This document shows, in pieces, positions 1 to 6,659 of a stretch of DNA of 23,941 nucleotides (its first letter is position 1; the number at the start of each line of letters is the position of its first letter). The position numbers and the translations under genes are program-made. This DNA is from Dysosmobacter segnis (GTDB lineage Bacteria > Bacillota > Clostridia > Oscillospirales > Oscillospiraceae): positions 1 to 23,941 of the forward strand of contig NZ_JACOQI010000029.1 in assembly GCF_014297285.1 (NCBI RefSeq), in the 5' to 3' direction. The notes below the pieces were generated by a model. The model had not been told where the DNA came from. It saw only the letters and a list, made by a program, of their open reading frames with translations, and ran no database searches.

Positions 1-186
1 CTAAATAATAAAAGTTTGTTTTTCTGTATTTTTGATTACAATCTCTAATTTTTCTACATCAATGATATGCGTCAATTTGCATTTAGGGCAGAAAAGAGGA
101 AAATCTTTTAATACAGTATTATGAAATACTTGAACTCTCGTCTTTCCGTTACAAATCGGACATTTTATCCAATATTTTTTAAGCAT
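1..186 (-). CDS. Cysteine-rich KTR domain protein (Tn916 orf6-like)
   Basis: This 61-residue protein is complete: the TAG stop falls on the first three bases of the window. It has two CxxC pairs (Cys9/Cys12 in CPIC and Cys33/Cys36 in CPKC) and a KTR tripeptide at residues 15-17, as in the cysteine-rich KTR family, and probably folds as a small zinc ribbon. From knowledge of the family, such genes lie directly downstream of tet(M)-like ribosomal-protection genes in Tn916-type elements; no biochemical role is established. Here the gene follows a leader/attenuator region (212-491) with no resistance gene between. A GGA-containing RBS lies 13 bases before the ATG at 186. Base composition is more AT-rich than in the conjugation genes to the right, suggesting a different origin. 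Confidence 0.75.
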   Translation of the reverse strand: MLKKYWIKCPICNGKTRVQVFHNTVLKDFPLFCPKCKLTHIIDVEKLEIVIKNTEKQTFII

Positions 187-211
187 TATATTTCACTCGT
201 CCTTTTTACAC

Positions 212-256
212 AAAAAAATGCAGGTCAATCCTCAACATGAGCATTGACCTGCATTT
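212..256 (-). terminator. Rho-independent terminator upstream of the KTR gene
   Basis: Perfect 14-bp arms at 216-229 and 243-256 continue, after one C/C mismatch, into a 4-bp CTCA/TGAG inner stem with a 3-base loop. On the minus strand the hairpin is followed by a run of seven T (complement of 212-218). It would stop leftward transcription just before the KTR start at 186. This is the position expected for the terminator of a gene that once lay between the leader and KTR, or for a second attenuator. Confidence 0.8.
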
Positions 257-338
257 ATAATGCACAGAGCAGTACAACAAAACTAAGGCATAGCTTGCAC
301 TATGTCTATACTATATCTATACGTCGTTAGTTTTTTGT

Positions 339-427
339 ATAGCATCCGCAAAATAAGCATGACAAAAAAGCCCATGTTGAAAATGGGAAAATCCTTTTTT
401 TCAATGCTTATCTAATACGCATGCTAT
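339..427 (-). promoter_or_regulatory. Attenuator-like fold after the leader peptide
   Basis: On the minus strand a small hairpin (CCCAT/ATGGG, plus-strand 371-375 and 383-387) runs straight into CTTTTTTG, giving an intrinsic terminator. It is extended by A/T-rich pairing (360-370 with 394-403, one bulged base) and by 353-360 with 404-411. An outer 7-bp pair joins 339-345 to 421-427. The outer strands lie inside the 8-codon leader at 408-434, so ribosome position on the leader would change which stems form. That is the logic of translation-coupled attenuation known for ribosomal-protection tet genes. The pairings are read by eye; the regulatory role is inferred. Confidence 0.65.
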
Positions 428-434
428 GCAACAT
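408..434 (-). CDS. Leader peptide MLHSMRIR
   Basis: An 8-codon reading frame (ATG at 434, TAA at 408-410) begins 8 bases after a full AAAGGAGG Shine-Dalgarno sequence (443-450) and about 29 bases after the -10 hexamer. The RBS is far stronger than a random small frame would have. Its codons form one strand of the attenuator stems at 404-411 and 421-427, so it is probably translated for regulation and not for its product. Short leaders of this kind precede tet(M)/tet(W)-type genes, but I cannot confirm identity to a known one from memory. Confidence 0.6.
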   Translation of the reverse strand: MLHSMRIR

Positions 435-462
435 AAACGCCGCCTCCTTTTACATAAATTTT

Positions 463-491
463 ATTTTATCAGAAAATCAGTCTACTGTCAA
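463..491 (-). promoter_or_regulatory. Sigma-70/SigA-type promoter, leftward
   Basis: The minus strand reads TTGACA (complement of 486-491), a 17-base spacer, then TAAAAT (complement of 463-468). This is a consensus -35, ideal spacing and a near-consensus -10. It points toward the leader peptide and KTR gene. It is the best promoter I can see in the window. The rest of 492-584 is AT-rich and carries no convincing promoter for the rightward regulator gene, although one must presumably exist there. Confidence 0.8.
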
Positions 492-584
492 TACACAACA
501 GGAAGTATTTAACCTAATGATATGAATTGTGTGGACATATCCAAAAAGAAAGGTGAACTGTAAAATGTAACAGGGTGAATGAAA

Positions 585-941
585 ATGGCAAAAAGACCCG
601 TACCATTGTACGACTTTAAGGCTTTCGGGGCAGCTATAAAAGCCGCGAGAAATGAATACGGCGAGAGCCGCAAAAAGGTAAGCGACGAGTTATATATTTC
701 CCCGCGCTACCTTGCGAATATCGAGAACAAGGGACAACAGCCGAGTTTACAGGTATTCTATGACCTTGTAACCCGGTATCATATTTCGGTAGATCAATTT
801 TTCTTCCCGAACAGCAATGCGGAGAAATCCACCGGGCGGCGGCAGCTTGACGCGCTGCTGGACGGTATGAGCGATAAAGGCATACGGATTGTAACCGCAA
901 CAGCAAGGGAGATAACGGAAGTCGAAAAAGCAGAGGATTAA
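585..941 (+). CDS. Xre-family helix-turn-helix regulator
   Basis: A 118-residue DNA-binding protein. Residues about 15-72 form a Cro/C1-type HTH domain: the segment with S28, V32 and the ISPRYLANIE recognition-helix region at 38-47 is typical. A charged tail follows with no recognisable enzyme domain. I chose the ATG at 585 over the one at 579 because AGGGTG (572-577) is then 7 bases upstream; for 579 it would be 1-2 bases. The gene is followed by a strong terminator and lies just before the oriT/mobC region, where Tn1549-like elements usually keep a regulator of this kind. It probably controls mobilization or transfer genes, and the divergent leader region could also be a target; both are inferences. 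Confidence 0.8.
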   Translation: MAKRPVPLYDFKAFGAAIKAARNEYGESRKKVSDELYISPRYLANIENKGQQPSLQVFYDLVTRYHISVDQFFFPNSNAEKSTGRRQLDALLDGMSDKGIRIVTATAREITEVEKAED

Positions 942-963
942 CCTCACAATATGAGAAATCGGG

Positions 964-997
964 AGATTGCAGCGCATGGCGGCTGCAATCTTTTTTT
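964..997 (+). terminator. Rho-independent terminator after the Xre gene
   Basis: Ten-bp arms (964-973 and 982-991) enclose an 8-base loop and are followed by seven T at 991-997. The hairpin starts 22 bases after the regulator stop codon. It isolates the regulator transcript from mobC, so mobC and the relaxase should have their own promoter in 998-1142. Confidence 0.85.
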
Positions 998-1028
998 GCG
1001 TCCAAAATCAAAGGAACGCGCAACAAAT

Positions 1029-1136
1029 ACCGCCTTTCGGTGGGGGTATGGAGTAGATAGCAAGCACAGCAAACGAGTACCCGTTTGCGGAAAATGCTTG
1101 TTGGGATAATCCCAAACCCTTATACCGAAAGGCGGT
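1029..1136 (+). promoter_or_regulatory. 13-bp inverted repeat trapping the mobC ribosome binding site
   Basis: ACCGCCTTTCGGT at 1029-1041 is the exact reverse complement of ACCGAAAGGCGGT at 1124-1136. The right arm contains the AAAGGCGG Shine-Dalgarno sequence of mobC (ATG at 1143). In RNA starting upstream of 1029 the RBS would be paired; in RNA starting inside the loop it would be free. The arms also neatly bracket the oriT-like block at 1057-1124. Confidence 0.6.
1057..1124 (+). other. Putative oriT of the conjugative element (repeat copy 1)
   Basis: This block contains two dyads: an imperfect palindrome CAAACGaGTACcCGTTTG and TTGGGATaATCCCAA. It sits directly before mobC and the relaxase gene, the usual place for an origin of transfer. 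A second, inverted copy lies at 6559-6659. The left 33 bases are identical between copies and the right 29 bases differ at one position. No nick site is proven. A shared operator is the main alternative. Confidence 0.55.
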
Positions 1137-1142
1137 GCGGAA

Positions 1143-1472
1143 ATGGAAAACCGAAAGAGAAATATACAGATGAAGTTTTACGTTACGGAAGAAGAAAAGC
1201 GGCTGATCGACGAGAAGATGAAGCAGCTTCCCATAAAGCAGTATGGGGCATACTTCCGTAAAATGGCGATAGACGGGTATATTCTTGTCGTTGACCGAAG
1301 CGACACAAAAGCATATATCCGGGAACTGCAAGCGGTGAGCCGGAACATCAACCAAATTGCAAAACGCGCCAATGCGACGGGGACGGTTTACAGGCAGGAT
1401 ATAGAGGACATTAAAAAGGCGGTGGACGAGATATGGCGGTTACAAAGACGCACCCTATTAAATCAACCTTAA
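1143..1472 (+). CDS. mobC: MobC-like relaxosome accessory protein
   Basis: A 109-residue basic protein of the plasmid-mobilization MobC family. Residues about 8-45 look like a ribbon-helix-helix DNA-binding region (KFYVTEEEKRLIDEKM), and the C-terminal half (LQAVSRNINQIAKRANATG and following helix) is the part typical of MobC. In related systems MobC binds oriT and helps the relaxase open the DNA. The start at 1143 has AAAGGCGG 7 bases upstream. The last 40 bases overlap the relaxase gene in another frame, so the two are probably translationally coupled. Confidence 0.85.
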   Translation: MENRKRNIQMKFYVTEEEKRLIDEKMKQLPIKQYGAYFRKMAIDGYILVVDRSDTKAYIRELQAVSRNINQIAKRANATGTVYRQDIEDIKKAVDEIWRLQRRTLLNQP

Positions 1473-2767
1473 AGGCTGCGATAGACTATATCTTAAATCC
1501 CGAAAAGACAGACGGGAAGCTGCTTGCGTCCTCTTTCGGCTGCGGGCTGGAAACCGCCGATATTGAGTTTGCATGGACGCGGGAAGCTGCCGGAGATCGC
1601 GGCACACATTTAGGGCGGCACTTGATACAATCCTTTGCGGTGGGAGAAACCACACCGGAAGAAGCGCACAAAATCGGCATGGAACTTGCCGGGGCGGTAT
1701 TAGGCGGCAAGTATGAGTTTGTTTTGACAACTCACGTCGATAAAGACCATCTGCATAATCACTTGATTTTCAACGCGGTTAGCTTCGTTGACTACAAAAA
1801 GTACCATTCCAACAAGCAAAGCTATCACTTTATCCGGCGCACCAGCGACAGGATATGTAAAGAGCATGGGCTATCCGTCGTCGTACCGGGACAGGACAAG
1901 GGAAAAAGCTATGCAGAATACACCGCCGAAAAGCAAGGGACAAGCTACAAAGCAAAGCTGAAAACGGCGATAGATACTCTCATTCCCCAAGTGAAAGATT
2001 TTGACGAACTGCTGCGCCGCTTGCAGGAAATGGGGTATGAAATCAAACAGGGCAAATACATTTCCTTTCGCGCTGCCGGACAGGAACGGTTTACCCGCAC
2101 AAAGACGCTCGGCGCGGCCTATACGGAAGAAGCGATAAAGGAGCGTATCAAGGGCGTGTATGTTGCCAAAACAAAAACGCTGCGGGAAGATAAGAAAATC
2201 CGGCTTGTCGTCGATCTTGAAAACAGTATCAAAGCCCAACAGTCGGCGGGCTATGAACGGTGGGCAAAAATCCATAATCTGAAACAGGCTGCTAAAAGCA
2301 TGAACTTCCTAACCGAAAACAAGATTGAGTATTATAGCGAACTTGAAAGCAAGATAGCCGATATTATGACCGCTCATGACGCGGCGGCAAAGGCGGTTAA
2401 GGAAGTGGAACAGCGTATGTCTGATTTGTCGCTGCTTATCAAGCACACCACCACATACCGACAGTTAAAACCGATTTACGATGAATACCGAAAATCGCCG
2501 GACAAGGAAAAGTATCTGCGGGGGCATGAAAGCGAAATTATCCTGTTTGAAGCTGCGGCAAGGGCATTAAAGGAAATGCAGATAAAGAAGCTGCCCGATC
2601 TCGCCGCGCTGCGCAAGGAGTATAGAAGCTTAAACGACAGGAAAACCAAATTGTATGAAGATTATCGGCAAGCCAAGAAGCAAATGCAGGAATACGGCGT
2701 TGTCAAAAAGAACGTCGATAGTATTCTTTACCCGTCCCAAAGCAGGGCGCGGGAGCAGGAGCGATAA
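1433..2767 (+). CDS. MOBP/VirD2-type relaxase
   Basis: A 444-residue relaxase (relaxase/mobilization nuclease family). Motif I at residues 15-26 carries the probable nicking Tyr19 (DYILNPEKT). The metal-binding motif III is complete at residues 101-110 (HVDKDHLHNH: His101, His106, His108, His110). The N-terminal ~170 residues are catalytic and the remainder is a charged, helical region. The enzyme would cut one strand at oriT, stay covalently bound to the 5' end and lead it to the coupling protein. The ATG lies inside mobC, with a GGCGGTGG stretch upstream as RBS. It ends 202 bases before the convergent TTRAP stop. No frame damage is visible, so processing ability looks intact. Confidence 0.93.
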   Translation: MAVTKTHPIKSTLKAAIDYILNPEKTDGKLLASSFGCGLETADIEFAWTREAAGDRGTHLGRHLIQSFAVGETTPEEAHKIGMELAGAVLGGKYEFVLTTHVDKDHLHNHLIFNAVSFVDYKKYHSNKQSYHFIRRTSDRICKEHGLSVVVPGQDKGKSYAEYTAEKQGTSYKAKLKTAIDTLIPQVKDFDELLRRLQEMGYEIKQGKYISFRAAGQERFTRTKTLGAAYTEEAIKERIKGVYVAKTKTLREDKKIRLVVDLENSIKAQQSAGYERWAKIHNLKQAAKSMNFLTENKIEYYSELESKIADIMTAHDAAAKAVKEVEQRMSDLSLLIKHTTTYRQLKPIYDEYRKSPDKEKYLRGHESEIILFEAAARALKEMQIKKLPDLAALRKEYRSLNDRKTKLYEDYRQAKKQMQEYGVVKKNVDSILYPSQSRAREQER

Positions 2768-2909
2768 GGCGCAAAACATGGGGTGGCAAGTGGAATGTTA
2801 AGGGCTGAAAACGCCTGTGTTTCTGCGGCTTCCAGCGCATGAAAACGACATAGACGATAAAGTATATTCAAACCCGCAAAAACGGCTTTCTAATTGTCCA
2901 CGCAAGGAC

Positions 2910-2960
2910 AAAAAAAGAACAGGGGCGCGGTGCCGGAAATCGGCAACCGCGCCCCTGTTC
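2910..2960 (-). terminator. Terminator of the long leftward transfer operon
   Basis: Fifteen-bp perfect arms (2917-2931 and 2946-2960) enclose an inner GCCG/CGGC pair. On the minus strand the stem is followed by seven T (complement of 2910-2916). It begins 9 bases after the TTRAP stop codon. The plus-strand side has no T run, so it mainly serves the leftward operon. The remaining interval 2768-2909 shows no gene. Confidence 0.92.
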
Positions 2961-2968
2961 TCTATGGG

Positions 2969-3178
2969 CTATTCCTCGTCGGTCAAGATAAACTCCCTTT
3001 CGGAAAACTCGCTGTCCGTCATGGCTTGCAGCTTGTTCACCGCTGCGGCGGCAAGCTGGCGCATATCCTCGTCCATGTAGGGCATGGCGGCAAGGATATT
3101 TTCAAGCGTTGTTTCCCGGCTGTCCTCGGCGTAGATCGCAACAATGTTTTCTTCCTCAATGGTAAAGCGGGTATTCAT
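2969..3178 (-). CDS. Transposon-transfer assisting protein (TTRAP family)
   Basis: A 69-residue acidic protein matching the pattern of the TTRAP family found in Clostridial conjugative transposons: FTIEEEN near the N-terminus, a central AAMPYMDEDMRQLA segment and a C-terminal MTDSEFSE. Its molecular role is unknown; the name reflects its location in transferable elements. It is the last gene of the leftward operon. The RBS GGAGG overlaps the end of the ArdA-LtrC gene (stop at 3183-3185), and the gap between genes is 4 bases, so translation is probably coupled. Confidence 0.75.
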   Translation of the reverse strand: MNTRFTIEEENIVAIYAEDSRETTLENILAAMPYMDEDMRQLAAAAVNKLQAMTDSEFSEREFILTDEE

Positions 3179-3182
3179 GCTA

Positions 3183-6100
3183 TCAAACCTCCAAATCCTT
3201 TTTATGCTCTTTCTGTTTATCTTTCGGCTGCTGCGCCGCCTGTTTCTTGTATTCGTCCAGCTTCTTCAAAATGGACGGTTTTTTCTGCGGCTGTTCCCGT
3301 TTCTCGGCTTTTACCGCTTTTGCAAGGTCGGTAACGGAAATCGCTTCCCCCGCCTTTGCCCGCTGCTCAAAATCTGCAACGGTGGGCGTTTGCGGCGTAT
3401 TGTTGATAAGCCCGTCAAAATTGTTGTCGTTCTGCTCTATGGTGTCCTCGACGTGCTTTAAGGGATTATCCCGCTGCGGCTGCTCGGCGGCTATGGCATA
3501 AGCCTGTGTGCCATTCCCCATAATGAGATACTTCCCGTCCTCCGACGCATGGTGAAAACCAAATCCCGCCGCTTCGATCTGTTCACGGCTCATATCGGTA
3601 ATATGAAAATTGCCCCTCGGCGTTCTAACGGTTTCACCCGTCAAAAGGCTGTCGGGGGTCGCTTCCGGCTGCTGCTTTTCAAGCTGCCCGTCCTTGTAGG
3701 AATATCCTTGCGCCGCGATTGCTTCAAGGGTCTTGCCCGTAACGTCGCCATAAATCCGCTTGTCTGCGTCAACCAGCATTTGCAAAGTGTCTTGTACGGT
3801 GTCGGACAAGGCTTGCTGCTGTTCGGGCGGCAGCTTGTCAAATACGGGGGTCTGCTGCTCCTGCAAAAACTCCGGCACTTGCTGAAAACCGATACTGTCT
3901 ACATAGTGGGCGGTGTCCTCGTCGTTCTGATGAAGCACAACAATGTCGGAAACGGAAAGGCTATGCCCCTTAAAGTCGGCGGGGTGGTCGATATTAAACC
4001 TTTCCCAAATGTCGCCCAGCGTCATATCCTTTGTAAGCGGTGCAGTATAGACGAGTTCATAATTTACCCGGTCAATGGTAAGTCCAGCCGCTTGCAGACG
4101 GTCATAAGGCTCAAAGCGCAAGTCCCTTGTTTCGTCCCCGCGCTTTAACTGATAAATGGAAAAGGTATCGCCCTGCTCCTGCTCGGCTTGCCGCTGCTGC
4201 TGCAACTCGGTAAAATGCCCCTCAATCTCGGTAATGAGTTCCTTTGCGGTGGTCTGTATTGTTTCAAGGGACGCTTTTAACTCGGTCATTTCCTTGCCGC
4301 TGCTCCAACCAGCCACATAGCCGAAAGAGTAATCGGAAGTATCAAGGCCGAAATGCTGGCAAACCGTATAAGCGACGCTTTCCGCTTCTACCTCGCAGGT
4401 ATGGCGGTCAACGCGGTTTTGCTGCTCCGGCGGGGCGTTTAAGTCTACGTCGTGCAGCTTCGCATGGGCGATTTCGTGAATGGCGGTCTTTACCGCCTGT
4501 AATTCACTCACGCCCTCTTTGATTGCAATACGCTTGTCGGTCAAACTGAAATACCCATTTGCGCCGTTTGTGATCTGCTCAAATGCAATCGGGACGGGGG
4601 ACGCTTTTTCAAGGGCGGCGAAAAAATCCTCGTACTGCTCCACATCGGCAAGCAGCGGTTTAACGGAAAGGTCGGGAAACTCCTTGCCCTCGGTCTGCGA
4701 AATATCAAAGACGGTTATAACCTTAAAGGCGGGGACGGTGATTTCCTTTTCTTCCTTTACCACTTTTCCCTCGCGGTCAAGCATGGGCTTTCTCGTTTCG
4801 GGGTCGATTTTATCAACCAGCTTTTTCACCTTGTAGGGCGCGGGGGCAAAGATTTTAATGCCTTTCTCGCCTTTCTTTACATGGCGGTCAAACTCCTTTT
4901 CCCATTGACGGAAGCCCATTACCAAATTGCCGCCCTGCATAGCAATTAGGATAGTGTTATTCAAACTATAATCATGGAACTTTGACATAGCGGTTAGAAA
5001 CTCTTTGTAGCGGTCGCTGTCAAAAATCGCCTGTACGCCCTGTTCCAAACGCGCGGTGATCTCCTTTACCTTTTCGGCGGGCTTTTCGGAAGTAAGGATA
5101 ATGGGGACGACGGGGCGGGGCTGCTGCGGCTCTGCGGCCTGTGCGTCTGCTTGCTGCGTTTCGGCTGCGTCCATATAGGCTTTGTCCTGTTCGCCGCGCT
5201 CCGGCTGCGGGTAACTCATAATGCGGTATTCTTCCGGCACTTCGCGCCCCTCAAACTGCCGTTCCCACTCGTCGCCGCTTTCCACGATATAGCCGTACTC
5301 GGTAAACGCGCCTTTTTCCTGCGCGGCAGCGTTCCTGCCAAAAGTAGAAAGGTCAATGCCGCCTTTCCATTCTTCGGGCATTTGTACCATGCCGGATTGA
5401 TTTAAGTAATAGTCGCCCAAATCGTGGTAGTTATGTACTTCGGGGATATGGACGTAAAAATCCACGTTGTAGGTGAAGTCAATTACCTGTCCAATATTTG
5501 CAAGCCCGTTTTTCTGCTGCAAAGCTGCGTTCAGCTTGCCAACCTCGGCGGGGTCAAGCTGTTCGAGCCGCGCCGCAAGAAAATTGAGTTCGTCCACGTC
5601 GGCGGCGCATACCATTTCATAAGGCAAGGCAATATGTTTCTCCGGGTCGTCGGAATAGCCGCGAATGGAAAAATCCTGCGGGTTGTCGGCGGTAATGCCG
5701 ACGTTCCGCATAGCTTCGTGCAACTGCTCCTTTGTGGCGGGCATATCCAACCAATAGCCGCCGGGGTCGCCCGCGTCAAAGCGGCTGCGGTTGCCTATCA
5801 TAATAGAAAACTGTTCGCTCATGTGTTCACGCTCCTTTTCCTGCCCGGTATTTTCGGGGATAGCTGCCGCCTGTTGCTGCTGCGGGGGTTCTTCGCCCTC
5901 TATGGTGTAGTCCGGCATGAGCATACCGTTTACTTTGAAATAGTCGGCGTACTCCTGCGGGATAGGCGGGGAGATTTCCGTAAACAAGCGGTCATACGCT
6001 TTGATACGCCCATTCAGATACTTTTCCATAGCTGCCTTGTCGGTGAAAACCTTTCTATCTTGTCCGGCAATCTTCGCTTGGGTTCTGCTTGGGCTGTTGG

Positions 6101-6530
6101 TGCGCACGCTCCATGTAAGCGTCCATGAATACGGGATAGATTTCTGCGCTTCTTTGTCGTAGCGGGTATTCTCGTAAATGTAGTAATTCATCTGATATAC
6201 CCGATTGCTGCGAATATGGCGGTTATGCTCGGTGGTCTGCCACTCGTTAGCGGTGTGCTGGACGTGCGGCGTTCTCACATATTCAAGTGTTTTATCCAGC
6301 AAAAGCGTTCTTCCCGCCTGTTCTTCCCATGCGGCGGCGCGTTCTTTAAGGTCGTCAAAAATCGCCTGTTCTGCCGCCGCGCTTTCGCTGCGCATGGAAA
6401 GTAGCTGCGCAATCGGCAAGGAAGCATAAGGGGCAATCTCCCTGTCCTTTGCTTCAAAATATATCCGGCGTTCTATCCGCATGGTTTCGGCGGCTTCTAA
6501 TTTGTCATGGTCGTATGAGGAATACGGCAT
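3183..6530 (-). CDS. ArdA-ArdC/LtrC-YodL-DUF4316 fusion, antirestriction/transfer protein
   Basis: A 1115-residue multidomain protein. Residues 1-235 are a charged region I do not recognise. Residues about 239-438 resemble ArdA, the DNA-mimic inhibitor of type I restriction (FSIMIGN, GGYWLDMPAT). Residues about 480-560 resemble the ArdC/LtrC N-terminal ssDNA-binding domain, and a zinc-metallopeptidase motif HEIAH stands at 685-689 with acidic residues 713-717 downstream. Residues 788-890 look like a YodL domain, and about 1020-1115 like DUF4316. It probably protects and handles incoming single-stranded DNA. The ATG at 6530 has a weakly placed RBS (GGA 14 bases away), and an out-of-frame 11-codon frame starts at 6540. 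A strong internal RBS precedes Met237. It is longer than ordinary separate ArdA or LtrC proteins. Confidence 0.82.
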   Translation of the reverse strand: MPYSSYDHDKLEAAETMRIERRIYFEAKDREIAPYASLPIAQLLSMRSESAAAEQAIFDDLKERAAAWEEQAGRTLLLDKTLEYVRTPHVQHTANEWQTTEHNRHIRSNRVYQMNYYIYENTRYDKEAQKSIPYSWTLTWSVRTNSPSRTQAKIAGQDRKVFTDKAAMEKYLNGRIKAYDRLFTEISPPIPQEYADYFKVNGMLMPDYTIEGEEPPQQQQAAAIPENTGQEKEREHMSEQFSIMIGNRSRFDAGDPGGYWLDMPATKEQLHEAMRNVGITADNPQDFSIRGYSDDPEKHIALPYEMVCAADVDELNFLAARLEQLDPAEVGKLNAALQQKNGLANIGQVIDFTYNVDFYVHIPEVHNYHDLGDYYLNQSGMVQMPEEWKGGIDLSTFGRNAAAQEKGAFTEYGYIVESGDEWERQFEGREVPEEYRIMSYPQPERGEQDKAYMDAAETQQADAQAAEPQQPRPVVPIILTSEKPAEKVKEITARLEQGVQAIFDSDRYKEFLTAMSKFHDYSLNNTILIAMQGGNLVMGFRQWEKEFDRHVKKGEKGIKIFAPAPYKVKKLVDKIDPETRKPMLDREGKVVKEEKEITVPAFKVITVFDISQTEGKEFPDLSVKPLLADVEQYEDFFAALEKASPVPIAFEQITNGANGYFSLTDKRIAIKEGVSELQAVKTAIHEIAHAKLHDVDLNAPPEQQNRVDRHTCEVEAESVAYTVCQHFGLDTSDYSFGYVAGWSSGKEMTELKASLETIQTTAKELITEIEGHFTELQQQRQAEQEQGDTFSIYQLKRGDETRDLRFEPYDRLQAAGLTIDRVNYELVYTAPLTKDMTLGDIWERFNIDHPADFKGHSLSVSDIVVLHQNDEDTAHYVDSIGFQQVPEFLQEQQTPVFDKLPPEQQQALSDTVQDTLQMLVDADKRIYGDVTGKTLEAIAAQGYSYKDGQLEKQQPEATPDSLLTGETVRTPRGNFHITDMSREQIEAAGFGFHHASEDGKYLIMGNGTQAYAIAAEQPQRDNPLKHVEDTIEQNDNNFDGLINNTPQTPTVADFEQRAKAGEAISVTDLAKAVKAEKREQPQKKPSILKKLDEYKKQAAQQPKDKQKEHKKDLEV

Positions 6531-6540
6531 ATTCTTTCAT
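6505..6540 (-). other. Possible 11-codon upstream frame overlapping the fusion-gene start
   Basis: ATG at 6540 opens the frame MKEYAVFLIRP and stops at TGA 6505-6507, overlapping the first codons of the fusion gene in another frame. AAAGGACG lies 4-5 bases before this ATG, closer than to the fusion start at 6530. It may be a coupling or regulatory uORF, or only an accident of a weak RBS. Confidence 0.3.
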
Positions 6541-6558
6541 CACGTCCTTTCTCGGTCA

Positions 6559-6659
6559 TATAAGGGTTTGGGACTATCCCAACAAGCAAAATGCCCGCGC
6601 TCTCTATGGGAAGCGCGGGCATTTCTCGCAAACGGGTACTCGTTTGCTGTGCTTGCTAT
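6559..6659 (-). repeat. Inverted second copy of the oriT-like block, split by a hairpin
   Basis: Read on the minus strand this repeats 1057-1124: the left 33 bases are identical and the right 29 differ only by A to G in the GGATA(A/G)TCC dyad. Between the two halves a ~35-base hairpin (6589-6624) has been added. As in copy 1, the block ends shortly before a start codon (fusion gene at 6530). Its distal end overlaps the stop codon of the VLP gene (6656-6658). It may be a second oriT-like site or an operator shared by both operons. Confidence 0.75.
6589..6624 (-). terminator. Perfect hairpin within repeat copy 2
   Basis: Thirteen-bp perfect arms (6589-6601 and 6612-6624) enclose a 10-base loop. 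On the minus strand only four T follow, so termination would be weak; on the plus strand three T follow. It lies 32 bases after the VLP stop codon and 59 bases before the fusion-gene start, so it could reduce read-through or separate the two transcripts. Confidence 0.5.

Noticed and set aside
2817..3461. Plus-strand frames across the end of the leftward operon
   Set aside because: They run through the terminator hairpin and the TTRAP and fusion genes in other frames, without RBS or family likeness.
5424..6128. Long plus-strand frame (234 codons) opposite the fusion gene
   Set aside because: It lies wholly within the well-supported minus-strand coding sequence, has no RBS and no recognisable domain; it is a shadow of codon bias on the other strand.
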